From positions 1,674,001 through 1,738,000 of the forward strand of contig OZ241348.1 of NCBI GenBank assembly GCA_965199915.1: 64,000 nt of DNA, written 5' to 3'. Position 1 is the first letter of the stretch. Each line of letters starts with the position of its first letter. Origin of the DNA: VXYL01 sp965199915. Lineage in GTDB: Bacteria > Pseudomonadota > Gammaproteobacteria > Pseudomonadales > Azotimanducaceae. Position numbers and translations under genes: made by a program. The notes under the pieces were generated by a model. It saw only the letters and a list, made by a program, of their open reading frames with translations, was not told where the DNA came from and ran no database searches. Positions 42,819 to 52,343 of this stretch are shown here, one piece after another.

Positions 42819-43897
42819 GATGCCTCCGCCAGCGCTTGCCGCTCGGCTTCCCGCGCCGCGGAGGCCGCGCCGCGGGTGGCCTCTCGCGGCCGCTCTCCTT
42901 GCCGCGCGCGGCTGCGGTTGCGCTCGGACGTCATCCGCCCGTCGTGGTGCATATAGTCGTACCGCGGGCGCAGCGTCGTGGCGCCGGCGGCGGGTTCGGT
43001 GTCGAACAGGCTGCGGTACTGCTCGATGGTCTGGCCGCTCTTGGCGCCCGGCGCCGCCGCGCCAACGCGCGCCAAATCCCAGTCGTTCTTGCCGAACGGA
43101 AACAGGCTGTAGACGTCCATCAAGCCGGCGAAGCGCACGGGATTGCGATCCAGCGCCTCCTGCGTGACCGTCTCCCGGTACGCCTCCTCGGGCTGGCGAC
43201 GTCGGCGCATGTACTCGCATTGCAAGGTCATGCGCAGCCCGGGCGTTTTCTTTGGGTACGAACCATGCCATGTGTGGTTTCCCCAAATCACCATCGACCC
43301 CGCCGGCGCCTCCACCGCCTCGGCCCGGTCGGCCCAGTATTTGGCGTCCGATGGCGTCACCTGGCGCCGCCATTTGTGACTGCCCGGCACGAAGGAGATC
43401 GCCCCATCGTCCTTGGTGTAGTCCGTGAGCATGAAGTGCATGTTGCAGTTGTTCACCTGCGTCGGTTGCGCCACAAGCGCCGGGTCCAGGTAGTCGGCGT
43501 GAATGCCGGTGCGCGCTTCGCCGGGGCCTTTCACCCACGCGGCGCAGAGGCTCAACACGCAGTCCGTGCCGAGCAGGTATTGGGCGAGGCCCAGTCCGGC
43601 GGGATTGTAGGTGAGCTTCTCGAAGACGCGGTCTTCCCACAGCATGAAGCGCTGAATGTCGTTGACGTTCGCCCAGCGCTCCGCGGCCAAGCCGTCGGCA
43701 CCGTAGCGGCGCCGCATGGCGCGCTCCACCGCGGCGCGCACTTCGCGGCAAAAGGACGGCACCGCCACCGCGTCCGGCGGCACGACGGTGTAGCCGCACA
43801 CCTCCAGTTCCACGATGTTGGATTCCAAACCAAGCTGTCGCAGCTCGCGCACCAGCGGCGCCATCGAGCCCACGGACTTCCAATCGTCAATGCGCAA
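42815..43897 (-). CDS. Phytanoyl-CoA dioxygenase (PhyH)-like protein
   Basis: A 360-residue Fe(II)/2-oxoglutarate dioxygenase. Iron ligands are His and Asp in RTGIHADYLDP and His in IWGNHTWHGSYP; FVPGSHKWRRQ is a second family landmark. The C-terminal 100 residues are variable and end in an Arg/Glu/Ala-rich tail (RQGEREATRG-like). ATG 43897 is the only clear start. Coupled to the second PhyH gene, it may act with it on one substrate. Confidence 0.87.
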   Translation of the reverse strand: MRIDDWKSVGSMAPLVRELRQLGLESNIVELEVCGYTVVPPDAVAVPSFCREVRAAVERAMRRRYGADGLAAERWANVNDIQRFMLWEDRVFEKLTYNPAGLGLAQYLLGTDCVLSLCAAWVKGPGEARTGIHADYLDPALVAQPTQVNNCNMHFMLTDYTKDDGAISFVPGSHKWRRQVTPSDAKYWADRAEAVEAPAGSMVIWGNHTWHGSYPKKTPGLRMTLQCEYMRRRRQPEEAYRETVTQEALDRNPVRFAGLMDVYSLFPFGKNDWDLARVGAAAPGAKSGQTIEQYRSLFDTEPAAGATTLRPRYDYMHHDGRMTSERNRSRARQGERPREATRGAASAAREAERQALAEAS

Positions 43898-44033
43898 CTT
43901 TCCCCCCTTTGGCCCCCCCTTGCCGCCCGCAGCCGCTGCCTGATCAATGCTTCGGAGCTTCGGAACGGGGCGCTTGCCGAAGGGCCGTCAACCCGCAGCC
44001 GACATGCCGAAGGCCGCTGCGGCTGGCTTTAAT

Positions 44034-44909
44034 TTAGAACGTGTTGAACGAGTAGCTGATCGTGGCACCGTACACCGCGGATGCGGGAGCGTTGCGCCCG
44101 CCAACCACCGTGGCGTGAAAAACCGCGAAGCTCAAGGCTTCGGAAGCGTTGTAGTAGAGGCGGCCGGCGACGAGCTCGCTGTCCTCTTCCACTTCGGGAA
44201 AGCGCGTTGGGTCGAATCCCTCGCCCCCGATGTCGAGACCGGAACGGGCGTCCACCAGTTTGTAGTCCAACCCCAGCGAGAGTTTCTCGCCGAGCAGCCA
44301 AACACCGGTCAAATTCGTGAACGTCTCGTCCGGTATGCCCGCTTCGCGGCTGCGGTAGCCGAACTCCGCGGAAAGGCCCACGCGATTGCTTACGAACTCT
44401 CCCACGATGATCGACAGCTCGTAGCCGTTGCCGCCGTCGCCCAATGAGTTGATGTAGCCCGTGTCGTAATCGCCGGCGATGATTGCGCCGGCGCGCAGCG
44501 CGACACTTGGCAATTCGCTCGCCAGCTCGTCGTTGACGCGCCAGGTGAGGCCGATGCTGCTGTCCACGATGCCGCTGAAGTTCTCCATTGGCGTGGGGAT
44601 CATCGGCCCCACCACGAACTCGCTGCGCGCCCAACCCACTTGCGCGTCCACCGCCCACGAGTCGCCAAAAGCGTAGTTGGCGGTTAGCCAAACCGTGTTC
44701 TGGGCGAGATCCTCGCCGCGCGGGGTGGAGCGCTTGATCTTGCCGCGATAGTACTCGTCGGCCACTTGGCTGACCACGGAAACGCTCGCGTAGCCGCTTC
44801 CCGGTTCGTTCAGCCACGCCGAGCCGTCTGCGAAGGCGCACATCGCCGGCCACATCGCAACAGCGAACGCCGAGACGCAACGGCGCCAAGGCGGTGTACC
44901 CATCTCCAT
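44034..44909 (-). CDS. Outer-membrane beta-barrel protein
   Basis: A 291-residue exported protein. The signal peptide is MEMGTPPWRRCVSAFAVAMW with cleavage likely after AFA. The mature part alternates polar and hydrophobic residues with many Gly, Tyr and aromatic girdle residues (NTVWLTANYAFGDSWAVDAQ, LSLGLDYKLVDARSG, GRLYYNASEALSFAVFHATV) and ends YSFNTF with C-terminal Phe, the outer-membrane assembly signal. GGAGGGAACAATC precedes ATG 44909. It follows the small secreted protein by 35 bases. Its ligand or role is unknown. Confidence 0.8.
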   Translation of the reverse strand: MEMGTPPWRRCVSAFAVAMWPAMCAFADGSAWLNEPGSGYASVSVVSQVADEYYRGKIKRSTPRGEDLAQNTVWLTANYAFGDSWAVDAQVGWARSEFVVGPMIPTPMENFSGIVDSSIGLTWRVNDELASELPSVALRAGAIIAGDYDTGYINSLGDGGNGYELSIIVGEFVSNRVGLSAEFGYRSREAGIPDETFTNLTGVWLLGEKLSLGLDYKLVDARSGLDIGGEGFDPTRFPEVEEDSELVAGRLYYNASEALSFAVFHATVVGGRNAPASAVYGATISYSFNTF

Positions 44910-44944
44910 GATTGTTCCCTCCGTTCCCCGCCCCCCGGCGGAAC

Positions 44945-45388
44945 TCACAAGCGGTAGCGTCGCTTGAGGTAGTAACGTACCACTTTGAGCTTTTCTTTGC
45001 AGGCGCCTTCGTCGCGCACGCCGCGACTGCACAGCAGCCGGACATGCTCGTCGCGGGCGGCGCGCACCCCTTCCTCTATGGCCCGGTCGAGGCTCGCCGT
45101 CAGCGCTCGCGCGCGGTTTCGATTGAGGGCGCGCTTCTTGATCGGGCAGCCTCGACAAACCAGCTCCTTGTAGACGATCGATTTGCCGCGCGCGTAGTCC
45201 GCCCGCGCGATGCTCTTGCCGGTGCGCACGCTGCCGGGGCCCACCGAGCCGGATGCCCAAACGGGCAGATTCGCCACGCACACGGCCAACGCCGTCAGCA
45301 GGACCAGGAGCGTGCGCGACGAGAGCCGCGCAGGCACGCCGGAGCGGAGGTTTGGGCGGAGGTTTGATCGGTGGAAGGAACCAGCCAT
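44945..45388 (-). CDS. Small exported protein with CxxC-type motif
   Basis: A 147-residue protein with a long basic N-terminus and a signal-anchor (LLVLLTALAVCVANLPVWA). The mature part contains DYARGKSIVYKELVCRGCPI (Cys-x2-Cys) and ends KLKVVRYYLKRRYRL. Similar short proteins with a DY..GK..Y...CxxCP motif are, as I recall, found next to outer-membrane barrels. It probably forms one unit with the barrel gene, which starts 35 bases downstream. Function unknown. Confidence 0.65.
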   Translation of the reverse strand: MAGSFHRSNLRPNLRSGVPARLSSRTLLVLLTALAVCVANLPVWASGSVGPGSVRTGKSIARADYARGKSIVYKELVCRGCPIKKRALNRNRARALTASLDRAIEEGVRAARDEHVRLLCSRGVRDEGACKEKLKVVRYYLKRRYRL

Positions 45389-45642
45389 TACATTTGCCCC
45401 TTGATGGCGCTGCGCGGCGAGACGAGGCCGCGTGCTCGACAAGCGCGGCCCGCGCTCGCGTTTGCCGGTCACTTTACACCCTTGCCGCCACCGTGCAACC
45501 ACATTGCACTCGCCGGCACTCGCGGGTGTGCGACGGGCTATTCGCAAACCACGGAGGATCGAGGAGCGTTGGGCCGCGGGATTGGCTCTAGAATGAGCGC
45601 CCGCGAACCGCCCAACGCGCCAAAGGTGTACGCTTCGCAGCC

Positions 45643-46617
45643 ATGCACGTCACCGCCGACTTCGCCGACGCCGTGGGCGAAACGCCGCTCATCCGCATGA
45701 AGGGGCTCTCCGCTGCCACCGGCTGCGACATCCTCGGCAAGGCGGAGTTCTTGAATCCGGGTGGCTCGGTGAAGGACCGCGCCGCGCTTTCGATCATCCG
45801 CGCGCACGAGAAGAGCGGCGCGTTGCAGCCGGGTGGCACGGTGGTGGAAGGCACCGCCGGCAACACCGGCATCGGCTTGGCGCACATCTGCAACGCCCGC
45901 GGCTATCGGTGCGTCTTCTATGTTCCCGACAGCCAATCGCCGGAGAAGGTGGACATCCTGCGCGCGCTGGGCGCCGAGGTGCGGTTGGTGCCGGTGGTGC
46001 CGTACGCGGACGAGATGAACTACCAGAAGCAGGCCGGGCGATTCGCCGCGAGTTTGCCGGGCGGCGTGTGGGCCGATCAATTCGACAACACCGCGAACCG
46101 CATGGCGCACTACCAGTCGACGGGACCGGAGATTTGGCGGCAAACCGAGGGGCGCGTGGACGCCTTCGTGTCCGCGGTGGGCACCGGCGGCACCTTGGCC
46201 GGGGTCGCCACGTTTCTGAAGGAGCGCCGCGCGGAGGTCCGCACCGTGCTCGCGGACTGCATGGGCAGCGCCATGCACAGCTATGTGAAGACCGGCGCAG
46301 CCGTGATGAGCGAGGGGCCTTCGATTACCGAGGGCATCGGCAACAGCCGCGTGACCGAGAACCTCGCCGGCGCGCCGGTGGACGATGCCGTGCAGGTGCG
46401 CGATCAGGACATGGTGGCAATGGTCCACCGCCTGCTGCGCGAGGAAGGCTGGTTCTTCGGTTCCAGCACCGGCGTCAACCTTTGCGCGGCGGCCGAGGTC
46501 GCCCGCGACTTGGGTCCGGGGCACACCGTTGTCACCATGCTCTGCGACGGTGGCGCGAAGTACCAGTCCCGCCTGTTCAACCGCAAGTGGTTGGCGGAGC
46601 GCGGGTTGTCCCCGTAG
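45643..46617 (+). CDS. cysK: Cysteine synthase family protein (O-acetylserine sulfhydrylase-like)
   Basis: A 324-residue PLP enzyme. PLP Lys lies in LNPGGSVKDRAALSII, the substrate loop is VEGTAGNTGIGLAHI, and the phosphate-binding loop is SAVGTGGTLAGVATFL. The C-terminal FFGSSTGVNLCAAAEVA is also typical. It makes cysteine from O-acetylserine and sulfide, or a related beta-replacement product. The sequence ADQFDNTANRMAHYQSTGPE fits CysK over CysM, but a cystathionine beta-synthase-like role cannot be excluded. It is followed by the NfeD gene in 21 bases. Confidence 0.88.
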   Translation: MHVTADFADAVGETPLIRMKGLSAATGCDILGKAEFLNPGGSVKDRAALSIIRAHEKSGALQPGGTVVEGTAGNTGIGLAHICNARGYRCVFYVPDSQSPEKVDILRALGAEVRLVPVVPYADEMNYQKQAGRFAASLPGGVWADQFDNTANRMAHYQSTGPEIWRQTEGRVDAFVSAVGTGGTLAGVATFLKERRAEVRTVLADCMGSAMHSYVKTGAAVMSEGPSITEGIGNSRVTENLAGAPVDDAVQVRDQDMVAMVHRLLREEGWFFGSSTGVNLCAAAEVARDLGPGHTVVTMLCDGGAKYQSRLFNRKWLAERGLSP

Positions 46618-46638
46618 ATTCCAAGGGTGAGGCGAACC

Positions 46639-48099
46639 ATGCGGCAGAGTTTGCGGAGCAAACTCCAACGCGCCCGGCAGGGCGCGCAGCAGGGCGCGCA
46701 GCGGGGCGCGCGGTTGTTCGGCGTCATCGCGTGGTGCGGCGTTTTCTTGGCCCCTTCGGCGCACGCCGCGTCCACGGTGTGGGTGGTGGAGCTCGAAGGC
46801 GCCATCGGCCCGGCCTCCGCGGACTACTTCATCCGCGCCCTCGAGCGCGCCGACGCCGAAGACGTGAATCTGCTTGTGCTGCGCTTGGACACCCCCGGCG
46901 GCCTCGACAAATCCATGCGCGACATGGTGAAGGCCATCCTCGCCTCGCCGGTGCCGGTCGCCACCTACGTGGCGCCGAACGGTTCGCGCGCCGCCAGCGC
47001 CGGCACCTACATCATGTACGCCAGCCACATCGCCGCCATGGCGCCAGCCACCAACATCGGCTCGTCGACGCCGGTGAACATCGGCGGCGGCTCGCCTCTG
47101 CCCATTCCCGGGGGGCCGCCCGCCGAAGAGGACGGCCCGGCCGCGGAGGAGGGCGGCGAGCCCGGCGAAGCGGAAGGCGAAGAAGCGCCGGCGTCGGGAG
47201 CGGGCGCAATGGATCGCAAAGTGGTGAACGACGCCGTCGCGTACATCAAGGGCCTGGCCGAACTGCGCGGACGCAACGCGCAGTGGGCGGAAGCCACGGT
47301 GCGCGACGCCGCGAATCTCACCGCCACCGAAGCGTTGGAGGCGGGAGTGATCGACGTCGTGGCGGAAGATCTGCCCGCTCTGCTGGCGGCGGTGAACGGC
47401 CGCGCGGTGGACGCCGGCGGCGTGGATGTGGCGGTGCGCACGAGCGATCCGAACATCACGTTCATCGAACCGGACTGGCGCTACGAATTGCTCGGCGTGA
47501 TCACGGATCCGAACGTCGCCTACATCCTGCTCATGATCGGCATTTACGGCCTCATCTTGGAGTTCTACAACCCCGGCATCGGCATCGGCGCGGTGGTGGG
47601 CGTGATTTGCCTGCTGCTTGGCGCGTTCGCGTTGCAGATGCTGCCCATCAACTACGCGGGGCTGGCGCTCATCGTGGTGGGCATCGGCCTGCTCGCCGCG
47701 GAAGCGTTCACGCCGAGTTTCGGGTTGTTCGGCGTGGGCGGGGGCGTCGCGTTCGTGGTCGGCTCGATCATCTTGATGGACACGGACGTGCCCGCCTATC
47801 AGCTCTCGCTGCCCATCATCGCCGCCGCCACCGCTTTCTCCGTGTTGATCCTGGTCTTTGCCCTGGGCGCCGCGATTCGGGCGCGACGGCTGCGCTCCGC
47901 CACCGGCAAGGAGAGCATGGTTGGGGGTACGGCGCGCGTTGTGGCGGATTTCACCGGCGAAGGCCGCGTGCGCGCCTTCGGAGAGGTTTGGCAGGCGCGC
48001 GGCGCCGCCGGCGTCGCCTTCGCGACCGACAGCCGGGTCGCCATCACCGGAGTGGACGGATTGTGCTTGCTGGTGGAGCCGTTGGGGGACGCGCCGTGA
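46639..48099 (+). CDS. NfeD-family membrane serine protease (ClpP-like plus NfeD)
   Basis: A 486-residue long NfeD protein. After a basic N-terminus with a short repeat (GAQQGAQRGAR) and a signal segment come the ClpP-like protease domain (LRLDTPGGLDKSMRDMV, SRAASAGTYIMYASHIAAM with the likely Ser, MDRKVVNDAVAYIKGLAE with Lys), several membrane helices (about 290-420: LLMIGIYGLILEFYNPGIG and others) and an OB-fold NfeD tail. An acidic Pro/Glu/Gly insert (about 165-195) splits the protease domain. Such proteins cut stomatin-like partners, and the partner gene follows. GTG 46627 is an alternative start. Confidence 0.88.
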   Translation: MRQSLRSKLQRARQGAQQGAQRGARLFGVIAWCGVFLAPSAHAASTVWVVELEGAIGPASADYFIRALERADAEDVNLLVLRLDTPGGLDKSMRDMVKAILASPVPVATYVAPNGSRAASAGTYIMYASHIAAMAPATNIGSSTPVNIGGGSPLPIPGGPPAEEDGPAAEEGGEPGEAEGEEAPASGAGAMDRKVVNDAVAYIKGLAELRGRNAQWAEATVRDAANLTATEALEAGVIDVVAEDLPALLAAVNGRAVDAGGVDVAVRTSDPNITFIEPDWRYELLGVITDPNVAYILLMIGIYGLILEFYNPGIGIGAVVGVICLLLGAFALQMLPINYAGLALIVVGIGLLAAEAFTPSFGLFGVGGGVAFVVGSIILMDTDVPAYQLSLPIIAAATAFSVLILVFALGAAIRARRLRSATGKESMVGGTARVVADFTGEGRVRAFGEVWQARGAAGVAFATDSRVAITGVDGLCLLVEPLGDAP

Positions 48100-48193
48100 C
48101 ATCCGCGCCTCGTCGTCGGCGTTCTTGTTGCGCTTGCCTCGTGGTCGCGCCCGAAGGGTTCGGGCGCGGCTTGTTTGATTGGGAGAACCGACC

Positions 48194-49003
48194 ATGATTT
48201 TCACGATAGTCCTAGTCGCCGCCGTGCTGGCGGTGATCGCCAGCGCGCTGCGCGTGCTGCGCGAATACGAGCGCGCCGTGGTGTTTCTGCTCGGGCGCTT
48301 CCAAAGTGTGAAGGGCCCGGGGCTCATCATCATCATCCCCATCTTGCAGCAGATGGTGCGGGTGGACTTGCGCACCATCGTGATGGACGTGCCGACGCAG
48401 GATCTCATCACCCGCGACAACGTCTCCGTGCGCGTGAACGCCGTGCTCTATTTCAAAGTGCTCGACCCGGATCACGCCGTGCTCAACGTGGAAAACTACA
48501 TGGAGGCGATCGGCCAGCTTGCGCAGACGACGTTGCGCTCCGTGCTCGGCCAGCACGAACTCGACCAGCTGCTCGCCGAGCGCGAACGCTTGAACAACAA
48601 CATCCAAACCATCCTCGACCAGCAAACCGACCAGTGGGGCATCAAAGTGGCGAGTGTGGAGATCAAGCATGTGGACATCGACGAGAGCATGATCCGCGCC
48701 ATCGCCAAGCAAGCGGAAGCCGAGCGCGAACGGCGCGCCAAGATCATCCATGCCGACGGCGAGTTCGAGGCGTCTTCCCGCTTGGTGGACGCCGCTTCGC
48801 AGCTTGCCAGCGAACCCGGCTCGATGCAGCTGCGGTATTTGCAGACCCTCACCGAGATCGCCGGCGAGAAGTCATCCACCATCGTGTTCCCGCTGCCGAT
48901 GAACCTGATGGATTCGGTGCGCCGGCTGCTTGGGACGCAAGGCGGCGACGACGGCGAAGGGGCCGCCGCCGAGGGGGGCGCAGCCCAGAGCAAAGAAAGC
49001 TAA
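48194..49003 (+). CDS. Slipin/stomatin (SPFH-domain) membrane protein
   Basis: A 269-residue stomatin-type protein. One N-terminal membrane helix (IFTIVLVAAVLAVIASALRV) is followed by the SPFH domain (REYERAVVFLLGRFQSVKGP, DVPTQDLITRDNVSVRVNAV, DPDHAVLNVENYMEAIGQLA) and an Ala/Glu coiled coil (AIAKQAEAERERRAKIIHAD). GGGAGAACCGACC precedes ATG 48194. It forms membrane scaffolds and is the usual partner and likely substrate of the NfeD protease encoded just upstream. Confidence 0.93.
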   Translation: MIFTIVLVAAVLAVIASALRVLREYERAVVFLLGRFQSVKGPGLIIIIPILQQMVRVDLRTIVMDVPTQDLITRDNVSVRVNAVLYFKVLDPDHAVLNVENYMEAIGQLAQTTLRSVLGQHELDQLLAERERLNNNIQTILDQQTDQWGIKVASVEIKHVDIDESMIRAIAKQAEAERERRAKIIHADGEFEASSRLVDAASQLASEPGSMQLRYLQTLTEIAGEKSSTIVFPLPMNLMDSVRRLLGTQGGDDGEGAAAEGGAAQSKES

Positions 49004-49039
49004 ACATTCGCGCCCTCCGGCGCTCGCGTTCATCGAACA

Positions 49040-50761
49040 ATGGTTGAACGGGCACCGGCGTTCGCGCCGCCGTCTTCTCTTGAAGGGGGCGGGGCTGGGC
49101 CGGCTGGGCCAAGAGGCCGGGCTGGGGGCGCCTATTGCCGGTTTCCGGTCCTCGTGCTCGCCGGCGCGGCCTTGTTCGCGCTTGCCGCCTGGCTGTTCGC
49201 GTGGCCCCGGGCAACGGTCACAACCTACATTCCACAAGATGTTTGGCTTTTTTTCGACCTCATCCACCGTTTGGACATCGGCCACGCGCCCCACGTCGAC
49301 TTCCACTCTCCATTCGGAGCGTTGGTCTTCGCGTTGCCGTTTCTCGCCTTTCGTGCTACGGGCCAATTGGCTGGCAGCCTTGAAATCGCCAACGTGTCGA
49401 TGCTGGCAATCGCGCTGCCCATCGGGGCCATCCTGCTGTATCGAAGAACCACGAGCGGCATTGCCATCGTTTTTTTGATCGCGCTCGCCGGCATGGTCGT
49501 CGTCCCCTTCATCGGGCAATCCGGTCTGCTGGTGACCCACGCGCTGTTCTACAATCGCTGGGGTTGGGGCTTGATCGCCTGCTTGTTCCTTGCCGTCCTG
49601 CCGCTTGCGCCACCAATACGCGGCGGCAAATGGTTGCTCCGAACACATGTCGCAGCCGAGGCGCTGTCCATCGCCGTCGCACTCCTTCTTCTCTTCTTTC
49701 TGAAGATCACCTACTTCCTGGTGGGCTTGTTCTTTGTCGTGTTCTTTGGCGTCGCGTTGGCGAGATTCCTGCGCACGGCTTTGCTCGGTTTGGCCTTGTT
49801 CGCTCCGGCGTTGCTGGCGGTGTCTTTGGCGACGGGAGTAGTGGACGACTATCTGCTCGACATCGCGCGCGCAATCGAGGTGACCCGCAATCCAAGCACC
49901 GACCAACCCACGCCGAGTGTGTCCCAGATCATCCACACAACGCTCCCGCACATCGCTTTGGGCGTCGTCGCCGTTGGCGTCGGGGCGTTGCAACGTAGAC
50001 CGGCCGTTGCGCAAATACTCTATTTCGCCTTCGTGCTCGCGTCTTGCATCGCGCTTGCGCACCAGAACTCGATGCCGCCCTTCTTGTTCGCCCTAATCAA
50101 CGTCTTCGTGGCGGTCGCCGCGTCGTGCTCGCAACGCTCCCCGCATCGCCGGTTGGCAATGGTCGCCATGTGCCTCTTCCTCGCGCCGACAATTTCGCGT
50201 CAAATCGTCGCCAGCGCCAGCTTCCACTTGATTGCACGAGGCGATTTCAAAGCGTTCGCGGCCGATCTGCCGCGGATGGAGAACGCGTGGTTCGGCAATC
50301 GGGCTGCCAATTGGTTCGCGTCCGATGCCACCGACGGCAGCGTTTCGGCGTTTGTATGGGCGCGTCGCCATCGCGCGGAGGCGACCATTGATCTCACCAT
50401 GGCCGAACACTTGGAGACGCTGCGCAGCGGCGTGGCCTTGCTGCGGCAACAGGGCGTGGGCACGGAACCAGTGGCCACCTTGGACTACGTGAACTGCTTT
50501 CCGACCTTGCTGAACGCCGCCGCGCCAAGAGGCGTGCGTGACGTTCAACACCTTGGCCGTCAAATGAACCGCACCACCGCCAGGGATCGAAATCTCGTCT
50601 TCGGCGATGCGGTCTACCTCATGATTCCCACGTTTCCAATGAGGCAAAACTCCACGTCCACGCTGCTCGCTCTGCACCAGGACCATTTGCGCAGCGCATG
50701 GAAAACTGTGGCGAGAAACGACCACTGGCAGCTATTGACCAAGATCCAAGTGGACGCCTAG
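49040..50761 (+). CDS. Polytopic membrane protein, GT-C-like
   Basis: A 573-residue protein with about ten hydrophobic helices (for example LVLAGAALFALAAWLFAWP, ALSIAVALLLLFFLKITYFL). The first loop TTYIPQDVWLFFDLIHRLDI and HAPHVDFHSPFGALVFALPF is like the acidic first loop of GT-C sugar transferases. The N-terminal 30 residues are Gly/Pro-rich low complexity (SLEGGGAGPAGPRGRAGGA). The C-terminal 150 residues are soluble. It begins a surface-polymer locus with the next gene (28-base gap). A precise reaction cannot be given. Confidence 0.65.
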   Translation: MVERAPAFAPPSSLEGGGAGPAGPRGRAGGAYCRFPVLVLAGAALFALAAWLFAWPRATVTTYIPQDVWLFFDLIHRLDIGHAPHVDFHSPFGALVFALPFLAFRATGQLAGSLEIANVSMLAIALPIGAILLYRRTTSGIAIVFLIALAGMVVVPFIGQSGLLVTHALFYNRWGWGLIACLFLAVLPLAPPIRGGKWLLRTHVAAEALSIAVALLLLFFLKITYFLVGLFFVVFFGVALARFLRTALLGLALFAPALLAVSLATGVVDDYLLDIARAIEVTRNPSTDQPTPSVSQIIHTTLPHIALGVVAVGVGALQRRPAVAQILYFAFVLASCIALAHQNSMPPFLFALINVFVAVAASCSQRSPHRRLAMVAMCLFLAPTISRQIVASASFHLIARGDFKAFAADLPRMENAWFGNRAANWFASDATDGSVSAFVWARRHRAEATIDLTMAEHLETLRSGVALLRQQGVGTEPVATLDYVNCFPTLLNAAAPRGVRDVQHLGRQMNRTTARDRNLVFGDAVYLMIPTFPMRQNSTSTLLALHQDHLRSAWKTVARNDHWQLLTKIQVDA

Positions 50762-50789
50762 CTGCTCGGTAACCCGGCGACGGAGCGCC

Positions 50790-52343
50790 ATGTACGAAAA
50801 ATACACGCTGTGCGGGCTCGTCTTGGGTTTCGCCTTCGCGGTCACGTACACGTCGTCGCCCAACGCCTTTCCGTTCGCGGATCTTTGGGGCGTCGTGGCG
50901 TTGGGCTTGGCGGTCAATGCGTTTGCGCTGCTCGGCGTTCGGCTGCTGTGCCGCCGGTCAACCACGGTCGAGAACGGTCTCCTTGCCGCCGTCGTCCTCG
51001 GCGGTGTCGTCACGTCCCACGTTCTTTACACCGGCGCATACGCGGACGCGGGTCTGCCACTGCTCTTGGTGTTGCTGTGTGGCGTCTATCTTCTGGCCTT
51101 CGTTATTCTTCAAGCGGCCGAACGAACAAGACCCGTCGGCACCGTGCTGATGGCCGCGCTTGGCATGTGTTTGATCTGGATCCTCGCCGCACACCATCTT
51201 GCCGAACACCGCATGGTCTGCGACGACCCGGTGATCGCGCCGGACGCGGCGGCATTCCACACGCGCCCGAACCTCTACTTCGTCTCGTTCGACGCCATCG
51301 TGCCGCGCAGCACGCTACGCAGCCACCTGCAAGCGGAATCCACCCGATTTCACGACGTGGTCGATGCGCGGATGCGCAGATTCGCCAATTTCTTCTCGGT
51401 CTCGGACAAGACCTTGGACGCATTGACCTCCATTCTGGCGCTGCGCGTCGAGCAAGACGTGCCACCGCCCTGCGCTGGTGCTTTTCGCGGTGCCAGGAAC
51501 GCCGCGCTGTTGCAGATCGCGCGCAACAACGGTTATCGCGTCCACACGATCCACCACTCCAGCTACTTTGGCCAAGGCAAAGGCCCTTTTGTGGACGACT
51601 ACCGCTACATTTGGCAGCGCACGCTCTGCGACTTGACGGACAGCAGGCTGCGGAATGCCGCTTTTTGGGGATACTGTCCCTTGTTCGGCGGCAACGACAA
51701 GCACGAGGTGGTTTTCGACGTCGCCATTCGAGGGGTGATCGATTTCACCATGCGGGCTACGTCGAACGAAGGGCCGCAATTCGTGATGTCGCATCTGCAA
51801 GTGCCCGGTCACACGGAAGCGCACTTCCGCCACACGGACCGAGCGGCGTTCGAGGCGTTCCGCACACAGTACATTGGTCGAGCGACCGCGGCCGGCGGGC
51901 ATCTTGCCGACTTGATCGACCACCTCGAGGCCAATGATCGAAGCGGTATTCTGTTCGTTTACGGCGACCACGGCCCGCACATCGCGCAAGGGCTCGAACA
52001 CACGCTGCCGGCCGATTTCGTCACCGTGGATGCCTTCGGCGCCCTCGGCGCGGTGTATCCGCCCACCGCTTGCGCCACGCACTTCGACCAAGCGGAAAGC
52101 AAAGGCTATACGACGAGCTTGGATGCCGTGTTCGCGTTGCTGCATTGCCTCGCTGGGCACGACTTGCAATCGACGTGGCACCCCCCCTCCCTCCCGGCGG
52201 GCCGTTGGCGTTGGCGCGAGCCCGGATGTTCGAGCAGGCGCGCTACGAGTGAGGCTGCGGCCGCGGCTGCGGCAGGTCGCGATCCGTCGACGATGGACGG
52301 TAGATGTAGAGGTGCAGATCCCTCCCCGCGATCGCGCCGGTGA
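50790..52343 (+). CDS. Membrane-anchored alkaline-phosphatase-fold (sulfatase-like) protein, 3' frameshift
   Basis: Residues 1-140 form about five membrane helices. A periplasmic domain follows with PNLYFVSFDAIVPRSTLRSH, FANFFSVSDKTLDALTSILA, VMSHLQVPGHTEAHFRHTD and GILFVYGDHGPHIAQG, the Asp-His metal motif of phosphoglycerol-transferase/sulfatase enzymes. At the seven-C run near 52183 the literal frame runs on through Ser/Ala/Arg-rich sequence and overlaps the convergent gene by 100 bases. The -1 frame reads PPLPPGGPLALARARMFEQA and stops at 52252, the more natural end. A single-base deletion or sequencing error is likely. It may transfer phosphoethanolamine or phosphoglycerol to a glycan. 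Confidence 0.75.
   Translation: MYEKYTLCGLVLGFAFAVTYTSSPNAFPFADLWGVVALGLAVNAFALLGVRLLCRRSTTVENGLLAAVVLGGVVTSHVLYTGAYADAGLPLLLVLLCGVYLLAFVILQAAERTRPVGTVLMAALGMCLIWILAAHHLAEHRMVCDDPVIAPDAAAFHTRPNLYFVSFDAIVPRSTLRSHLQAESTRFHDVVDARMRRFANFFSVSDKTLDALTSILALRVEQDVPPPCAGAFRGARNAALLQIARNNGYRVHTIHHSSYFGQGKGPFVDDYRYIWQRTLCDLTDSRLRNAAFWGYCPLFGGNDKHEVVFDVAIRGVIDFTMRATSNEGPQFVMSHLQVPGHTEAHFRHTDRAAFEAFRTQYIGRATAAGGHLADLIDHLEANDRSGILFVYGDHGPHIAQGLEHTLPADFVTVDAFGALGAVYPPTACATHFDQAESKGYTTSLDAVFALLHCLAGHDLQSTWHPPSLPAGRWRWREPGCSSRRATSEAAAAAAAGRDPSTMDGRCRGADPSPRSRR

Noticed and set aside
41952..43883. A single 643-codon fusion covering both PhyH genes
   Set aside because: The frame of the second gene stays open backwards by chance. 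The first dioxygenase is clear in its own frame, and GTG 42818 in a GTGA overlap is the natural start.
43985..44033. Hairpin CCGCAGC/GCTGCGG after the outer-membrane barrel gene as its terminator
   Set aside because: The T-rich stretch lies on the wrong side for the minus-strand gene, so it is not a convincing intrinsic terminator for it.
45538..48420. 960-codon open frame on the minus strand opposite cysK and the NfeD gene
   Set aside because: Composition is Arg/His/Ala-rich without domains, and both genes on the other strand are certain.
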